Shown: positions 23,479 to 24,826 of the stretch, piece after piece
Position numbering within the stretch: the first letter of the stretch is position 1
Layout of the letters: every line of letters starts with the position of its first letter
NCBI GenBank assembly: GCA_039029355.1
Contig: JBCCGI010000102.1
Span: forward strand, 1 to 24,826
Source: JBCCGI01 sp039029355
Lineage (GTDB): Bacteria; Planctomycetota; UBA1135; GCA-002686595
Length of the DNA stretch: 24,826 bases
Direction of reading: 5' to 3'
Made by a program: the position numbers and the translations under genes
Notes under the pieces: generated by a model
What the model was told of the DNA's origin: nothing
Seen by the model: only the letters and a program-made list of their open reading frames with translations
Databases searched by the model: none

Positions 23479-23958
23479 TTACTCCGCCGGGTCGGTCTCG
23501 ACGTGGGTGTCGATGAAGTCCGTGATGATCTGCTGCACCGCCTGATGGGCGGGCGTGCCGAAGGTCCAGCTGAAGGTGCGCGAGGGCGAGGTGGTCTCGC
23601 CCTTCAGGATCGTGACGGTCGTGAGCGGGATGTCGGCTCCTCCGGGGGCGTCGTTCAGCGTCAGCGCGCCGGCGTCGACCAGCGCTTGGCCGAGCTCGGC
23701 GACGGCGGTGGCACCGACGTCCTGCACCGAGACGTGGTCCTCGCCGAAGAAGTCCTCGTCGCGGGCGAAGCTGACGGTGCCGTTGTTGAAGACCACCATG
23801 TTGGTGTGGACCGGCCCGGTGAACGTCCCGCCGGTCACGTCGTAGACGAGGACGGGCTCCCACTGGACGTCGCCGAGCGAGGCACCCGGAGGCGCGGGGC
23901 GCGCGGCGAGCAACAGCGGGAAGGCGCAGAGCGGAGCAGCAAGGATCAGGGCTTTCAT
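23479..23958 (-). CDS. Small exported protein of unknown function
   Basis: 159 residues from ATG 23958; the ATG directly before it (23961) is equally possible. Signal peptide MKALILAAPLCAFPLLLAA, cleavage near ARPA. The mature part (WEPVLVYDVTGGTFTGPVH, MVVFNNGTVSFARDE, TVTILKGETTSPSRTFSW) is beta-rich with a C-terminal helix (AVQQIITDFIDTHVE). It has no cysteine after the signal and no recognised domain. A terminator hairpin follows the stop. It is divergent from the second sigma-factor gene, 252 bp away, and could be a target of that sigma factor, which is only a guess from position. Confidence 0.75.
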   Translation of the reverse strand: MKALILAAPLCAFPLLLAARPAPPGASLGDVQWEPVLVYDVTGGTFTGPVHTNMVVFNNGTVSFARDEDFFGEDHVSVQDVGATAVAELGQALVDAGALTLNDAPGGADIPLTTVTILKGETTSPSRTFSWTFGTPAHQAVQQIITDFIDTHVETDPAE

Positions 23959-24129
23959 CATGAGAGTTGCCGGTTTGCGGCTGGGTGAGGAACGGTTGCG
24001 CCGGACCTACGTCCGTCGCTTCGCTGCTTGAATGCAGCCGCCGCCCGGATCCTGCGCGGCCAAGCGGGTGAAAGTCGTCCCGCGGACGCGCGCGAGACCC
24101 CGCGCACGGCTGGCGAGAATTATCTCGGG

Positions 24130-24158
24130 ATCGGCTGCGCAGTTTCCGCGGAGCCGAT
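24130..24158. promoter_or_regulatory. Hairpin-forming inverted repeat upstream of the second sigma-factor gene
   Basis: ATCGGCT (24130-24136) and AGCCGAT (24152-24158) are exact reverse complements, with three further pairs inside after one mismatch, 52 bp before ATG 24211. Just upstream is a second small dyad, CGAGA-ATTA-TCTCG (24114-24127). Either could be an operator in this divergent region. Confidence 0.4.
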
Positions 24159-24210
24159 GCATGTATGGGAGTTGGGCCTCCCTGCACCGACGTCACAGAC
24201 ACCATCGGAC

Positions 24211-24826
24211 ATGCCCGACCCCGTTCCCATCGAGGACCTGCTCGCGCACCGGGACTTCCTGCACCGCCTCGCCGCCGGAATCGTCCGGAACGACGCGACC
24301 GCGGACGACCTGGTGCAGGACACCTGGCTCGACGCCCTGCATCGACCTCCGCGCAGCCGGCTCAACCTGCGCCAGTGGCTGGCGGTGATCGTCACGCGCA
24401 AGGCCTACCGCGAGCGCGTCCGCGCCCTGCGCGAGGCCGCGGCGCCCTGGGATCGCGCCGAGGTCACCGCCGAGTCGGCCGGCGAGTGCGCCGCGCACGG
24501 TTCGCTTTCGGAGAGGATCGCGGGCAGCGTGCTGGCCTGTCGGGAGCCCTACCGCAGCGTCCTGCTCCTGCGCTTCTACGAGGGGCTGCCGCCGCGGGAG
24601 ATCGCCGCGCGAACCGCGCTCTCGATCCACACGGTGAACAGCCGCCTGCAGCGCGCCCTCGCGCTGGTCCGCGCGGACCTGTCCGCCGGCGAGGAGGGGC
24701 CGCCGGAGCGCTTGCCGCTGCTCCTGCTCGCCGCCGCGCCGCGTCGTGACGGACCACAGGCGCACCCGGCGGCCGCGACGCGGGGCCGGCCGGTCGCGCG
24801 CCCGCGGTCGGCCTGGCGGCTCGCGG
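24211..24826 (+). CDS. ECF-type sigma factor, C-terminus outside the window
   Basis: Open for 205 codons from ATG 24211 to the window end. Region 2 is at residues about 8-75 (LLAHRDFLHRLAAGIVRN, ATADDLVQDTWLDAL, LRQWLAVIVTRKAYRERVR). Region 4 is at about 108-155 (YRSVLLLRFYEGLPPREIAA, ALSIHTVNSRLQRALAL). After region 4 the frame continues into a Pro/Arg/Ala-rich linker reaching RPRSAWRLA at the edge. The sigma factor at 18961 has a similar linker before its membrane helix, so this one may also be membrane-tethered; that needs sequence beyond the window. No anti-sigma gene is visible upstream. Confidence 0.88.
   Translation, partial: MPDPVPIEDLLAHRDFLHRLAAGIVRNDATADDLVQDTWLDALHRPPRSRLNLRQWLAVIVTRKAYRERVRALREAAAPWDRAEVTAESAGECAAHGSLSERIAGSVLACREPYRSVLLLRFYEGLPPREIAARTALSIHTVNSRLQRALALVRADLSAGEEGPPERLPLLLLAAAPRRDGPQAHPAAATRGRPVARPRSAWRLA

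Overview
The window is uniformly GC-rich and densely coded on both strands. It is dominated by exported proteins, sulfate-ester enzymes (an arylsulfotransferase and a formylglycine-type sulfatase), an FkbM methyltransferase, LVIVD repeats and ECF-type sigma factors carrying C-terminal extensions. This mix suggests a marine-type planctomycete (Planctomycetota). That is an inference from gene content and base composition; there is no rRNA or other marker in the window. No tRNA, rRNA, CRISPR array, insertion sequence or phage gene was seen.

Left part (1-9229): a left-truncated arylsulfotransferase (-), an exported repeat protein (+), a zinc-ribbon/membrane/solute-binding fusion (-), a sulfatase (+), a two-methyltransferase/TPR fusion (-) and a small exported protein (-). 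Middle (9590-13852): a cysteine-rich exported orphan (+), a class C beta-lactamase-type serine hydrolase (-), a short sigma-factor-like remnant (-) and a lipoprotein flavin amine oxidase (+).

Centre of interest (13865-18686, minus strand): a compact four-gene unit. In transcription order it holds (1) a 67-residue precursor with a double-glycine leader and a 38-residue core containing seven cysteines; (2) a membrane protein joining a C39-like domain without catalytic Cys, a VKOR domain and a DsbA/thioredoxin domain; (3) a peptidase-containing ABC exporter (PCAT) with an intact C39 Cys/His/Asp set; and (4) a very short HlyD-like protein whose ATG overlaps the exporter's stop codon. Together they read as a dedicated system that makes, cleaves, exports and disulfide-bonds a small cysteine-rich peptide. 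Divergent from it is an 840-residue ECF sigma factor with a membrane anchor and five carboxypeptidase-regulatory-like modules predicted to lie outside the membrane. A 14-bp inverted repeat and a 14-bp palindrome lie between the two transcription units.

Right part (21538-24826): an LVIVD beta-propeller protein, an exported VOC (glyoxalase-fold) protein and a small exported protein with a good terminator hairpin, all on the minus strand, then the start of a second ECF sigma factor (+) cut by the window end. Most genes stand alone in alternating orientation; the peptide unit is the only clear operon.
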